A stretch of 64,000 nt of DNA, taken from NCBI GenBank assembly GCA_024803745.1, contig JANJXV010000024.1, positions 8,836,106 through 8,900,105 on the forward strand, read 5' to 3'. Every line of letters begins with the position of its first letter. Position 1 is the first letter of the stretch. The position numbers were made by a program, and so were the translations under genes. Below are positions 25,701 to 40,700 of the stretch, piece by piece. Source of the stretch: Megascapheus bottae (Eukaryota > Chordata > Mammalia > Rodentia > Geomyidae). The notes under the pieces are model-generated. The model was not told where the DNA came from. It saw nothing but the letters and a program-made list of their open reading frames with translations, and did not search any database.

Positions 25701-28700
25701 TTCAAGCCTTATGACCCACAAAAAAAAAAAAAAAGTCTCCACTAATGAGATAGCCAGGGTAAAAAAAACCAAATAGATATGAACCTGTATTAGTATTATA
25801 TTATATATTCATTTTTAAGGTGCATGTAATGTGGAAACGTGTTTATATATCTCATAAATAAAATATTGACAGTATCAACTGTATAATGTTGATCTTTACA
25901 ATACAGTATTAGAAAGAAAACAAATTTCTTTGTTTAAACAAAAAAATTGGAGACAATAGCATCCAAGGATTAAACTATAAAGTTAAAGAATAAAAACAAA
26001 TGCAATCTGAGGAAGACAATACATCTGATTATGAGTGCTTGTGCCGGTTACATTCCCTTTCAAAATAAAGGTCCCTGGAATGACGTAGGGTCAAGGACCT
26101 CATTCAAATGTGATAAAACCCAAGAAGTCTCTCTCTCCAGAGGAAAGAATATACACAATTTAAAAACTTATCACATAGTTTCAGAAAGGCCATAGAGATC
26201 CAGAATGATAGGTCACGGTATTATTCTTTGTATCTGGTATTCAACCCTCAAGTAAAAAAGTAAATGATTCTGTTATACTTGTTCAATACCAAACTAAAGA
26301 GGGCTATACGCAGGTACAATCAGTTGTAAACACGCCTTCCTTTTTTAAAAGGGCTGCACAAAAAATAGAATTGTGAAATATTTTTAAATAAGGAAAAGAT
26401 GTCTTAGATGTCTTTTTAAGACAAACTTACAAATGTGCAAGATAAAATAATGCCTTAGGGAAGATTTTGTTTTTAAATTGTCAATACATTTGTAGTATGA
26501 AGGGGATGCACTGTGATATTTCACACATACACATAGTGCACTTACAACAAACTCATTCCCTCAACCTATTCCCAGTCTTCATCCCCACTGTTTCAGGTAT
26601 TTAGTGAACTTTGAGACTAAATTGTAGTTTTTAAACTTGTCCAATTTGTGAATTTAAAATGAAGTGCCAGTCTCCTTCAACCTCTATATTATTTCTTTCT
26701 TGCTAGAAATACAAAAACAAAACAGTAGGTTTCATGCCTCTCAAACACCGTTCATTAACTTTAAGCAAGGACATAATAAAGCATAATATTTTAAAATCAA
26801 GTTCTAAATACTAGGTGTTAGTATATAGTATACTACAAAAACTAAACTGCAATTTAAAATCTTCTGTCAATACTTATATAAAAAGCTTACCATTTGGAGG
26901 TTCTCGCCTTTTCTCTGTTAGAAAATAAATTAGAATATTATTAGACTTAAGAACACAACCACCACAAAAAAATTAAATTTTCTTACACTGTTACATTCCT
27001 ATTGACATACAAGTGGGTTAAGGAAAATATTTCTGAATAATTGACATTTAATCAGATCCCAAATGTCAAGTGAGGAAAGACCCAATGGCAAAGGAAAAAT
27101 AGCATGTAATAAAGACTGAACTAGAATAAACCAAGGGAATGAGTAGTACAAGGAGAGAAGTCAGCAGGAATCAGGGAAGGTTCCACTACCCATGACTTAA
27201 GATGGAAAATTGCATTTTGTATTTCACAATTTCACAGGAAGCTTGAGGCAAATAACACGATTGTGTTGAAAATTATTCTGGTTTCTACGTGGAAAACAAA
27301 TAGTAGGAACACACACATAGCACCAGGGAAACTACCCAAAAAACATGATGGTAATTCAGATGACAATGAGAGGCTTGGGTTAAATCAGAGGGTACGAAAC
27401 CCAGATTTATGACATTATGTTTAATGACAGAGGATTTTACACTGATAGAATTAGGTGAGATCATGGTGGGCGTCAGATTAATAAGATAAGGAAGAGGAAC
27501 AAAGAAGGAACCTACTAAAGGGTACTAGGGTTCCAAAAGGGAAAACAAGAGTATTTTGCTCAAACACATTAAGTCTGAAGGCTTTTCTGACATTAACTTG
27601 AGGAGATTGCATGTATAGAGAGGTAAAACTTTGGGAGTCATTAGCATATAGGGGGACAGGGCAGGCAAAGACTAAAAAGTCATATTCAATTAAACAGGGG
27701 AAAAATGTGAATTAATAAGCTTGCATTTATGTCCTTACATACCATGTTTATTCAGGTCTAAACCTAATTTGGCTTTAAGAAACTTCCAAGGTATTTGAAG
27801 AATTACAAACAAATATCATTTTTATATTTTAAAAAATGCAAATTTTCTGAACTTGTAACTCCTACATAGCTACTATAATATTAATGTATAAATAACCATG
27901 TAATCATGAGTCAATAGGATCTTTTTGGTAGACAAATAAAATTAGGAATTCAAACTTAGGATAAAGTAAGTCCTCTTCATTTTCAAGGGGCTGCTATCTC
28001 TTTATACAAAGCAACAATATTTCTTAAATTAATAGGTAAAACAAAGCTTTGAGGTCTCTGAATTAACTATACATCAACTATTGCCTGTATCAAAACAGTA
28101 GTCACTGACAATGTGTCAAATCAATGGTTACAGCTGGGCTTCAATAAAATGTTATGTACATTAACAGCCACATCTTTTTCCAAGCTGAGTATGCTGGCTC
28201 ATTTTATGTACAAAAAAAGAAAAGAAACAAGATGACTGGGAGCGGGTGGGGGGAGGAAAAGAGAGACGAAAACATGAGAAGGGGTATCAAAGGTTCGAGA
28301 AGTAATGTACTCATTACCCAACAAATGTAACTATAACCCCTCTATACATTATCCTGGCAATAAAATACAATAAAAAAACTAAAATTTAAATTTAAAAAAA
28401 AAGAAAGAAAAGAAAAAGAAAAAAGAAGAGGTTACCAGACTTCCTTTGTCGTCGGCCCAACAGGTCTGTAACTGCTTTTCGAAATTTTTTTGCTTCTTCT
28501 TCATTGGCAAAATTAAGAGCAACTTGACAAGTCTAAAATATTTTCAATAAAAAGGACAACAATAAAAAACATGAATTTAGCTGCATGTAGCAAAGAATGA
28601 TCATGATAAACTGAAGTATATTTTCTAAAAAAAGGATGATTTTCCTGATATACAAGAAGTTATTTTATGATTTGGATTAACAAGAAGGGGAAAGCATTGC

Positions 28701-31700
28701 GAATGTAAGGTAGAGGATAATTATTAGAAAAGCTGGGTAACAGCACTCTTGAGAAACAAAAAAACAAAAAACAGCAGTGAATTGAGTTTGATCTTTCAAT
28801 ATGATCTTATAAGTAATTAGAGCTAGATAAGGAAAACAATGTAAAAAAAACTAAACATGTAATAAAGGAAAATGACTTACATCTCCAGCAAAGGTATGAA
28901 AATATCCTCTAGGGCTATTATACACAAAATTATTGTATAGTTCTTGTTCCCATAATAGTTTCCCATCCTAGAAAGAAGTAAATAAAATCAAATAAAAGCT
29001 TCCAAAACAACAAAACCCCCATAACTTTAGCAGTAAAACAAAGCATGCATCACATATTAAGGCAATTATCTGTTAATAAATACTTATACCAGCTGGGCAC
29101 TGGTGCTTCATACCTGTAATCCTAGCTACTCAGGAGGCTGAGATCTGAGAATCATGGTTCGAAGTCAGCCCGGGCACAAAAGTCCATGAGACTGTTATTT
29201 CCAATTAACCACCAGAAAACCAGAAATGGTGCTGTGGCTCAAAATGGTAGAGCACTAGCCTTCCACTGAGGTGCTCAGGGACAGTGCTCAGACCCAGAAG
29301 TTCAAGCCCCATGGCCACCAAAAGAAAAAAAAAACAAAACCCACCAAAACCTAAACCAGGATGTATTATATACATGTTTAGCATATAAAATCACATAATT
29401 TAATGATTTTATTAAAGAAGTACCTAGTTATATAGAGGTTATATAGTGGAAAATACTCCCTAAATCAAACAGTTAAGATGTAAAATACATTATACACACA
29501 TTATGCCCACTATCATGGGATTCCTTTATTCTTAGTGGAGTTGTAAGATTTTCTCTTTCTAAATAGTAGATCTTGTTGATGATGAAAAATATTAAAGTAC
29601 TTCTTTAGAACTATGGATGTACTCCTATCTCCTAGAATCCCTGCCCTACAGTAAGCAGGAATGTGACAACAGCATGCCATTTCAGTCAGCTGTCTTGGGA
29701 TATTCTGAAGGATATGCTAAGAAGCACCCATTTACAAAGTTCTATAACTTCAATTCCATAATTCCATTTATTCTTCATAAAATAATTCTGTACCAGACCC
29801 CAATGATTATTCCATTTTACCACTAAAGAAGCTGGGGCTCCTGTAAACAAGTTTGATTATAACTTAGCTGGCCCCTTGGTGCCTAATTCATTGCCAGTTT
29901 TAATTTAACATATTTTTTTGGTTGACAGTCCTGGGGTTTGTCCTTGGGCCTTTTTGTTTTTTGTTTTTTTTTTTTCCTATAGACTAGTGCTCCACTTTTG
30001 GATTTTTTAGAGTAGTTAATTGGAGATAACATCATAGACTGGACTTTCCTACCAGGATTGCCTTCAAAATGCAATCCTCAGATCTCAGTTTTTTGAGTAG
30101 ACAGTATTACAAGCATGAGCCACTGACACTACAGAATCAGTTTTAGTATTTTTGTAATTAAATCCAACTATGTTTATTGTCATATCCAAATGTTAACTAT
30201 GGAGGCTTATCTAAAAAATTTCTTTCAAGACATAGTAAGAGAATCCTAGGTGATGAATATCTTACAAGAGGCACATAATTTGTGGCAAGATAGATTTATG
30301 ACTGAGAATCATAAAGCTATAAAAATTCAAATATATCTATTACAAAAATATAAAGAAAAATGGGCAGCAAGTGCATTTTTAGAGATAAACCTGGGCTCAA
30401 GTAATTAACAGTATAAACAAAACTACAATAGACTTATACTGATAAAAGTTTATGTATAGTAAAGATGGATAACAATATATTATTAGAAAACAACTGGGGA
30501 AACTCCAAGATGAAAAAAATGTAATTTAAAGAATATTATCTTTAATGCATAGGGCAGTGAAGAGATAAAATATAAAATTACATTCTTTTTTTTTCAGAAT
30601 TACATTCTAAAACATTCCATGGATGTCTAAAATCCTTGATCACAATGAATCCTATGTATATTATTTTTCCTATGTAAACAAACAGAATGAAGTCAAATTT
30701 CCAAAATCTAGCAATATACATTTAAAAAGCTATCCCAAACTTACAAGTTTATTCCAGAAATATTCTACTAAATTTGTGGTGCTGTGGCTTATCATGATAC
30801 CTGAAACCCCAGAAATCAAAACTGTGGATAGGAAGACAACACAGTATTCTTGTTTAGATTTAGTAGATGTTCCTATTCTGTATACTTCAATATCTAAAAG
30901 AAAGTAGCATCGTTCTCATTCATTTTTTAACAGGATAAACAAATCTGTATTAATTACAACTTAGATCAAATACTTAAATTGAAGTGAAATAAAAATAAAA
31001 CTCACCTTAATGTCAAATATTCTTAAAAAATAAGATCTCTGTGGATTGTCCTTAACAAGACAAGCAACACCACTGCACTTCTTTGACCACATACAGTTCC
31101 GATCTGCTGCATATAACTGTACCACAGCTGAAGACATAGTCTGCAAAATGAAGTTAATAGCCATTAGCTTCAAAATAATTCCACTCACCCCCAACTCATT
31201 GCATCTGATACAGGACCACCCAGCTAAGGTGGTCCTAAAATACTGGCTTCTAGAAAAAAGACTATAGGTGTTTAATATTTTAAGCCACTACTGGTTAAAA
31301 TAATAAACCACATATGCAACAACTAACATTCACTGATGTAAGAATGAATTAGGAAATGTACTAATCATTTGTAAATACTAATCCCACTTAAATACTGCTA
31401 CTATGATAACTTACTAAACACAATACTTTAAGATAGTTTTCACAGTAGAGCTAAAATTGCAACCCAGGCAATCTATCTTCAGATCCTATATTCTAATCCT
31501 CATAGTACACAATAATCTCATAATGTGGACATTTAAGAAATGTAGTAACAAGTGAGCATTGATAATGTGTGAACTAACTTAACTCAAACTTGAAAGCAAG
31601 TTCCTATTTAGTGTACTTTAAACATTATCAAGACAGATCATGTTTCCTTTTTTTCAAGATGATAAAAATGATGTGTGGGAGGACATTTTAAAAGTTACAC

Positions 31701-34700
31701 TGAGGATATTAAAATTTATTTGAAGGCCCAGAGACATGGCTCACATGGCAGAGCACATACCTAGTAAGTATACATTTAAACCCCAGTTCTGCTAGAACAA
31801 ACTACTGACTACTCTCTTGGTCTCCAAAAATACAGTATTCCATATAAAGATACCCTATAACAAATTCAATAATTTAAAAATTCAGATAAGATTTATATTG
31901 TAATTCATATACATTTAGTATAAACATGTTGCTGTTAAAATGCATTTCTAAAAAGAAAAGCAATTAAAAACCTACATACCAAAAATTTTCCTTACTTTAC
32001 TTTTTAACCAGAAACAAGAAGCAACAATTTACAAAAGAAAAAAAAAGGAGTTTTTATATATTTTATTTTAATTAATAGAAGGGTTACATTATATTCACCA
32101 GATAGAAGGTGTATTACTCCACAAACATTGATGCCCTTAAAATGAGTTATTTATATCTGAAATTCCATGATCAAAAATCCCCTTGATAATGAGTGGTAGA
32201 GTGCTCACCTAGCATGCACAGTACCTGGGTTCGATTCCTCAGTACCACATACACCGAACAAAGCTGGATATGGTGTTGTGGCTCAAGTGATAGAGTGCTA
32301 GTCTTCAGAAAGCCCAAGAACAGTGCTCAGGCTCTGAGTTCAAGCCCAGGTCTGGTTAAAAAAAAATCCCTTTGATGAAAGACCACATGTTAAAACATGC
32401 TAAAACAGCATCTGATTGTGTACATAAATGTAAAGAAACAGAAATGAAAACTAAACATCTACAAGAATTTTAAAACAAAAACTTATACATCTGATTGAGA
32501 AATAATTATTTTTCACATTGACATGCAATAACATTATAAACCTTATTCTAATACTAAAGAAAAGCCAATTTTTCATAAGCAATTTTACAGATTCTCAAAC
32601 ATTTGCTTCTATTTTATAAAACTATGCTGATGCGGCCAGGAGTATAGCCTAGTGGTCGAGTGCTTGCCTAGAATGTAGGAAGTCCTGAGTTTGCTTCCTT
32701 GATACCACATAGACATAAAAAGCCGGAAATGGTACTGTGGCTCAAGTGGTAGACTGCTTTACTTCAGAAAGCCCAAGGACAGTGCCTAGGGCCTGAGTTC
32801 AAGCCCCCGGATGAGAGACAGAGAGAGAGACACACAGAGAGAACACTTGTTGATTTCAGTCCAGACCTGTGGACACACACACCTGCATTGATTTGTGCCA
32901 TACTTAAGTTGGTAAAATATGAAAATGATCATAGTACCTTCTAAATCCTTTCATTATAATAAATGCAAAAACTGCTCATATGTATACTATTTAATACACA
33001 GCTGCTAGATAATATAAAGCAGTGTCTATCCCTTGAACTCTAGATTGACAGTAGCTTAATTATTTTTTTTAAATAAACATTCCTTCCATTCCTTTAAAGT
33101 AATTACACCTAAAGAGCACTGCTACTTCTTGGCTTTCCTTACCAAGAAGATATTAATGAAAAGCAACCTAAGAACAAGTGCTTCAGAAAGAAACCTTACT
33201 TCTTGATAGCCCAATAAAGGATAAAAGCATAAAATCTATTAAAAAGAAAACTATGGTATCAAATTTTGTAGGAATATGCCTGTCATGTCTTACATGCCGC
33301 AGACATTTCAGCTCTGAGTAACTGAAACAACAAATGCATCCCCAGAACTAAGGGCATTAAGGAGGTTGTATTCTGGAAAGGGAGTTCCCTCTTATTGTCC
33401 TTAGAAAGACCACTTTTTCTTTTCTATGTTAACTCTCAAGCAACCAAGATGTATCTTTAATTCTGCAAGTTACTATTATAAAAATTAAACTTAAAAGCAA
33501 AAGTGAAACTCTTAACCCCTTTCACAAGACAATTCCGAAAATAACTGGCTTTCTTCTTAGATCAATTAGTAAAAGATGTCTGAGAGAATGAACAATTCCC
33601 ATCACCTCTGACTTTGTTAAAATGAGTTCTATCCAAAGTAACAGTTTATTACAACATTCAGAACTTCTATAGTTTAAATTTATCCTATATTTTCCTAACA
33701 ACCACGCTATTTAAAAAGTCAAAAGAATGCTGGGTCCAAGTGGCTCAAACCAGTATCCTTAGCTACTCAAGAGGCTGAGATCTGAGGATCGTGGTTCAGA
33801 GTTAGCCTGGATAGAAAGTCTGAGACTCCAATTAAACATGAGAAAACTGAAAGTGGTGCTGTGACTCAAAGTGCTATCATTGAGCTCAAAAGCTCAATGA
33901 CAGTACCCAAGCTCTGAATTCAAGCCCCGTCTCTGACCAGAAAAACAAAAACAACAACAACAAAAAAACGTAATTAGGGAAAGAGGTATTTCTTTGATTA
34001 CAGAACAGTTAACAAGCAGTGAAGAACTAGAAAATGCTAGCACACATAGAACTCGGTTATTAACAACAAATATTAAGATAACACAATACTAGCAACAGTC
34101 TATAGTAGTTAATGTTTTTATACAATACTTAACTATCTGTTCAAGTAAAGTAATTGCTACGTGACAGGTACAACTATAGCAACAAGGCAAAACTGAAGAT
34201 GTGTCTAGAGAGCCTCCTATAATTACAGCATGCTTCTCATTCTTGTGCTGTGGAATTACATTTTCACTTCCACAAAAATGTGCTAAAGTTGTGTCCTCAA
34301 CAGCACAATTTTTCTCTTTTCAGCTCAATTATCTTTTATTATTCCTCATCTAATCTGCTTACGGTCTGGTCACTCATATGAAAACGGCATAAGTATTTTA
34401 AATGTATGTGCAGTCATGTTTTTAATCTATAACTTTCTATGCTAAAGACACAAGAAATGATCTCAAAAATCATTATCCCTGGGCCTAGAGTTTGGCCTAG
34501 TGGTTAAAGTGCTTGCCTAGCATGCACGAAGACCCGGGTTCGATTCCACGGTACCACATACATAGAAAAAAGCTGGAAGTGGTGCTGAGGTTCAAACGGT
34601 AGAGCTCTAGCCTTGAGAAAGTCCAAGGACAGTGCTCAAGCCCTGAGCTCAAGCCCAGGACTGGCAAAAAAAAACAACAACAAAAAAAACAAAAAATTAT

Positions 34701-37700
34701 TATCCTTTTCTATCTCCTAATCTACTACTTCAAAACCAGTGTTCCCCAAAAGGAAACAAGCATACCGTTCCCCTGGCAGTCTGGTATAGAGGTTATACAA
34801 TCGAATTCCCACAATGCCAGGACCTCTTCATTACAGATTATGTACTATAATTTTTTTCACTTAAGTCTACTCAATTCCATGAATATATTGTCCTAGATAT
34901 TGTCCAGGTATCTGTCTTATTTCTGCATTTACCAAGCACAATGGCAGACATGGATTATGCAATTATAATTGAGAAAAGTAGAAGAAAAGGAAGCTGGAGA
35001 TACAGCTTGATGCCCTGTGGTTGATCCTAAGTACTTCAGAAAAAGAAAGTAAAGGGGCAAAAAAGCAGAAAGCATTAACATCTAATAGGATGATAAGCAA
35101 TGTAAGTTTGCCTAAAAAGGTATTTCTAGTCAGCTTTAATCATCAGATATCTAGCGGATGCAGTTACTCTTTTCATAGAACCTTGCTAAAATGTTCTTCA
35201 GACATTCAATAGACTAATGATTTGTTAGGTATGTTGTTTCAAACTATATACATGGTTATAGTTAGAAACTATTTTGGTAGATAAGAAATGTAAAGAAATA
35301 ATAGGGCTGGGAGTTTGGCCTAGTGGTAGAGTGCTTGCCTAGCATGCACGAAGACCTGGGTTCAATTCCTCAGTACCACATACATAGAAAAAGGCCAATG
35401 GTGCTGAGGCTCAAGTGGTAGAGCTCTAGCCTTGAGAAAGTCCAAGGACAGGGCTCATGCCCTGAGCTCAAGCCCAGGACTGGCAAAAAGAAAAGAAAAG
35501 AAAAGAAAAGAAAAGAAAAGAAAAGAAAAGAAAAGAAAAGAAAAGAAAAGAAAAGAAAAGAAAAGAAAGAAAGGAAGAAAGGAAGAAAGAAAGGAAGGAA
35601 GGTAAAGAAATGAGAAATGAAGTAAGCATTTCTGAAAGTAAAAATTTTGAATAGGAAAATTTATGGTTGCTGACATAGCCAGTATTAGGACTTTCATGAG
35701 GAGGTGAGGAAGAGATACTAAAAATAATTGTTGGAAGAAAAGCAAATTGTTTCCTCAACAATAGAGGTACTATAAATCTTCTTCTAGACTTTCAGAAAAT
35801 ACATGTGAAATAGTGACAATAAGTTTCTGATGAGAAACATTACAGAATCAGCTATAACATGCAGCATGAAAGAAAAAGAGCTAATACTGGCTAGCAATAA
35901 CCCTACAAGTCAAGTTTCACCATGGCCAGAATAACAAATTTTGAAGACAAAGCTGAAGAAGAATTTTGGAACAAGAAAATGTTGCACTGTAAAAATAATA
36001 AACTATTTACATGTTTAAATATACAGTTTAGCTTATTATATAAAACTTGAGTTCAGTAAAGCATTTACCATGGCTAAGAGATAACATCATAAAAAAAAAT
36101 TATTGAGGGATCGGGAGTTTGGTCTAGTTGTAGAGTGCTAGCATGCACGAAGACCCGGGTTTGATTCCTCAGTACCAAATACATAGAAAAAAGAAAAAAA
36201 AAAAAAAAAAAAGCTGGAAGTGGTGCTGTGGCTCAAGAGGTAGAGCTCTAGCCTTGTGAAAAGTCCAAGGACAGTGCCCAGGCCTAATGAGTTTAAGCCC
36301 CACAACTGGCCAAAAACAAACAAAAAAACTATTGAAATCATTAAGGATTTTAAATCTTAAACAGATTCAAATCTGCAGGAAATTAATATGATCCAAACTT
36401 CTTCAGTCAACTTTTCTAAGAAAACCCCCCTTAACTCATTTAATATGGCAATTTGGTTATACAATTGCTTTTAAAAAGAGAGGCTACTTAATGGTAAAAA
36501 TGGACAGGATACATTGTTATATGAAAAAAAAAACAGGATATAAAATGCAGAGTAGAGTGTGCTAACATTTGTACAGTAAAGCAGGAATAAGAATAACAAC
36601 TTGCATTGCCTTAAGTAAGCACAGAACTGTCTGAAAAGAAACAAAACAGAGTAGATTGCCTACTTAGTAATTTTATATGTGTGTATGTGTGCTGTAAAGG
36701 AAGAAAAGGCCTAGCAAAGGCATGGTAGAGAAATGTTTTGTTTTACATATACAGAGTTACTGTTACATATATGAATATTTTAGCCTGTCAAAAAATAGAA
36801 CATTATCTGCAAATACATACACAAAAGAGAAAATGGACTTATTCAAGTCACATAAAAGTATTAGTCTGGAAAAAGAAAAGATATCTTTTTGACCTAGAAA
36901 CTGTAACCTAGTAAGAATTCTGAGTAGCTTTTAAGCCATTCCCTTAAAAATTAAAAGTGAGCATTGCTCACTAACATGCTAAGGTTTCTACAGAGGTTTA
37001 CAGTAAGAAAAAAGCAAGCTTTAGCTAGTAAAGATGACCTATAGGTACAATGAAGACCCAAGTCTGTGATTGCTTTAGGACTTTCTCTTTATACCATGTG
37101 AACTATTAGACATAATTAATCATGATGAACAAAATTAACTGCCTTTGTATTCCATATTTATCACCATGTTTTGCAACTATCAATTATCCATGCATTGAGA
37201 CAGTCACAAGGATATATTCACATCCAAATATATATGTGTGTAATATATATTAACTTACTTGATTTACATATGTACAATACATAGGATATGTACACATGTA
37301 CAATGCATAGGATAAAATAAGGACTTTCTTAGTTTTCTTTTTGTTGTTGTTGTTGTTTGGTTGGTTTTGGTCAGTTGGGGGCTTGAACTCTGGGCGTGGG
37401 TGCTGTCCCTGAGCTCTTCAGCTCAAGGCTACCGCCTTACTCCTTGAGCCACAGCACCATTTCCTCTTTACTTTTTAAACAAGTAACAGAATTTAAACTC
37501 AACATTAAAACTTAAGAACTTTTATGTACATTACTTGAAACTATTGAAATTATTCAATGAACAAAGTTGTATACTTCCTCAAAAAGCTTATACTGATACT
37601 TTGTAAAGGCAACTTTTATTCTAAACTCACAAATGAGAATTTTTTTGTGTGATTAATAGAAGGGTTACATTACATTCACCAGATAAAAGGTGCATAACTT

Positions 37701-40700
37701 CATAAACATTGATACTTTTTCTCATGACATGGTCTCCATTTCCCTCCCACCCTCCCCCCGCTTATTTTGATTTCCCCCCTTTCCTATCCAATTTCAAATA
37801 ACCAATTAAGCACACATAAAATATATCAGATAACAAGGAGAAATACTGTAACAATATGAGAGAACCAAGAGATGGGAGATAACATAAGAACAACAGTCAT
37901 TCATTACATGGCTTTTGTTTCCTTCTCCTGGAGGTCCTTACATTTAGTGTCATACTATTTGGCCTAATGTCTCTAGATTTTGTTCTATTGTAAATCTCTG
38001 CTAGGAGAGCCCAAGGTTTCTACTGATTAGGACAATGAGGGAGACTATTGGGCCTGTGTTCCTCTGAGTCTGGCTTACTTCACTTAATATCAATTTTTCT
38101 AAGTCTTTCCATTTCCTTACAAATGGGGTGATGTCGTTCTTTCTGATTGCAGCATAGAATTCCATTGTGTATAAATATCACATCTTGTTGATCCACTCAT
38201 CAACTGAGGGGCATCTGGGTTGGTTCCATATCTTTGCTATGGTAAATAGTGCTGCAATGAACATTACTGTGCTAGTGGATTTAGTATGCCCTTGTTTCTG
38301 GACGGTGGAATTGCTGGGTCATAGTCTTGTCAGGAATTGCCATACTACTTTCCATAGTGGTTGAATGAGTTTGCACTCCCACCAACAGTGTAGTAGTGAT
38401 CCCTCCTGGCCACAACCCCTCCAGAATCTGTTGTTATTAGTTTTCCTGATCCTGGCCATTCTAACTGGAGTGAGGTGGAATCTTAAGAGTTGTTATGATG
38501 TGTATTTCTTTTATGGCCACAGATGTCAAGCGTTTCTTCATGTGTCTATAGGCCATTTTTATTTCTTCTTCAGAGAAGACTCTTTAAGTCTTTGGCCCAT
38601 CCTTTAATGGGATGGTTGTTACTTTGGAGATTAGTTTTGGAGTGATTCAATTTTTTGAGCTGTTGATATATTTTAGATATGAGGCCTTTGTCTGTTGTAT
38701 GGTTAAGTGAAGATCTTCTCCCATCTGTAGGCTTCCTAATTAATTTTCTAGCTATATCCTTTATAAATCAGTATTTCTATTTGCAGTTATCATCACTGAA
38801 ATTCAAGGAGCATGCAAAATTAGATGTCCACATGCAGCCCTCACAAAGTTCAGAGGAAGCAGTGAAGTGAATGGAAATATAAGGTATATCATATTTCCTC
38901 TTCCTTTTAAAACTCCTCTACCATTAACAAATCAGAAATGCAGATAACTAGAGGGAAAATGTGAGGATTTTATGTAAGTTTGTCTATAGCATCAATTATA
39001 TACTATAAAAGCAGAAACAGAAAACTGATCATTTTCTAGATAAATAAAAAGGGTGACTTTTAGAATCCATGGATATATTTAATGACAAATGCTTTATTTT
39101 TATTAAATGTAAAAATTATTTGGGAGCTATGTTACTTTGAGTCAAACTTTTACAATGCTATTAAGCATTAATGTCTGTGGCACAGAGTGCAAACAAGAAA
39201 ATACCAGATGCTATTAGATTTAGGTCTCCTTTCTATATTCTCAAGCTGGACTCACTAATCAAATAGTCACTAGCCACACTGAGTTGTGCAAATTCAGATA
39301 AAGTTAAAAACTTCAGTTGCTTAGCCACGGCAGTCACATTTGGACTCACTCATTTGCTGATGTAAATTCAAAACGTGTGTATTCTTAAAATATAGATTAC
39401 TGCTATGTTATCAAAATGATCTGAAATCCCCAGATGGTAGAAATTACTAATCTGTAGTACTAGAATTATTTTGAAAGAATAACGTTTCTCTTTTTGGTAC
39501 TTCATTATAGTAATGAATCTATATGTTATGCTGAAAAACATGTGTTTATATGGATTCTCTATTCCCAATACTTCAAATGCCATAAACCACAGGAATTTGC
39601 TCTATCACAGCCTCCCTTATATCAAAGGTTGGGGGAGGTAGTAGTAAAGATTAGGAATACAAACTGCACAGTAAAGTCAACATTTTTCGAAACAATCTGT
39701 ACTTCACATCAATTTCCAAAGGCCATCTGAGTCAGATAAGTACAGAAACAGGATATAAGTTTCAGAACACAAGATTTACTAAAACAATCATTTCTTGCAT
39801 TTCAAGTCAGTCTTAGAAACAGACAATATGGCATTTCTTTACACACTGCTATAGCACATACACTGTATACAAATTCAATTTCCTACTTAATTGCTAGGTA
39901 AATATTAAGTACCTCCAAGTTTGAAGTTTCCTGGGTCAAAAAATTACATAGCAAGAACTCTTAAAACTTTTAAACATAAGGTCCTAATCATTAAAGAAGG
40001 CAGTAAACTTGAAATATAAAGATATACAAATATGACAAAGCTTAGGAAATTTTAAATAGCATTTACACCTCTGAAAAATTTATATTTTAATTTCTGACTG
40101 GGTGATATTTCTAAAACTGAAAAGTAGGGCTTAGAGTGTGGTGTATTGATAGTGTTTGCCAAGCATGCAAGAAGTTCTGGGTTCAATTCCTCAGTACTAC
40201 ATACACAGAAAAATTCAGAAGTGGTGCTGTGGCTCATGTGGTAGAGTGCTAGCCTTGAGAAAGCCCAAAGACAGTGCCCAGGCCCTGAGTTTAAGCCTCA
40301 GGATTGGCAAAAAACAAAACTAAAAACAAAACAAAACAACAACCAAAAGCAAACCACTTTCTTGAGACCGCTATTTTCTTACTTACGTATCAGTCCAAAA
40401 AGGATTAACATCATATATGAGGAAATTAAAAGATACTTTGCAATCACTCATGTAAGTTGCATGGCTCACCTTAGCTTTATTGTATGCCCTGATGCAGGAA
40501 GTATTAAAATTTGATGTCCTCTTGGTTTCTAAACAGGGGAGATGGGATTGTAATTCCTTCTCTAAAATAAAAATTATAACTCCAAGGTCAGGCATGGTAG
40601 CTCACGCCTGTAATCCTAGCTACTCAGGAGGCTGAGATTTGAGGATCTCAGTTCAAAGCCAGCCAGGCACTAAAGACCAAGAGACTTTTATCTCTAAGTA

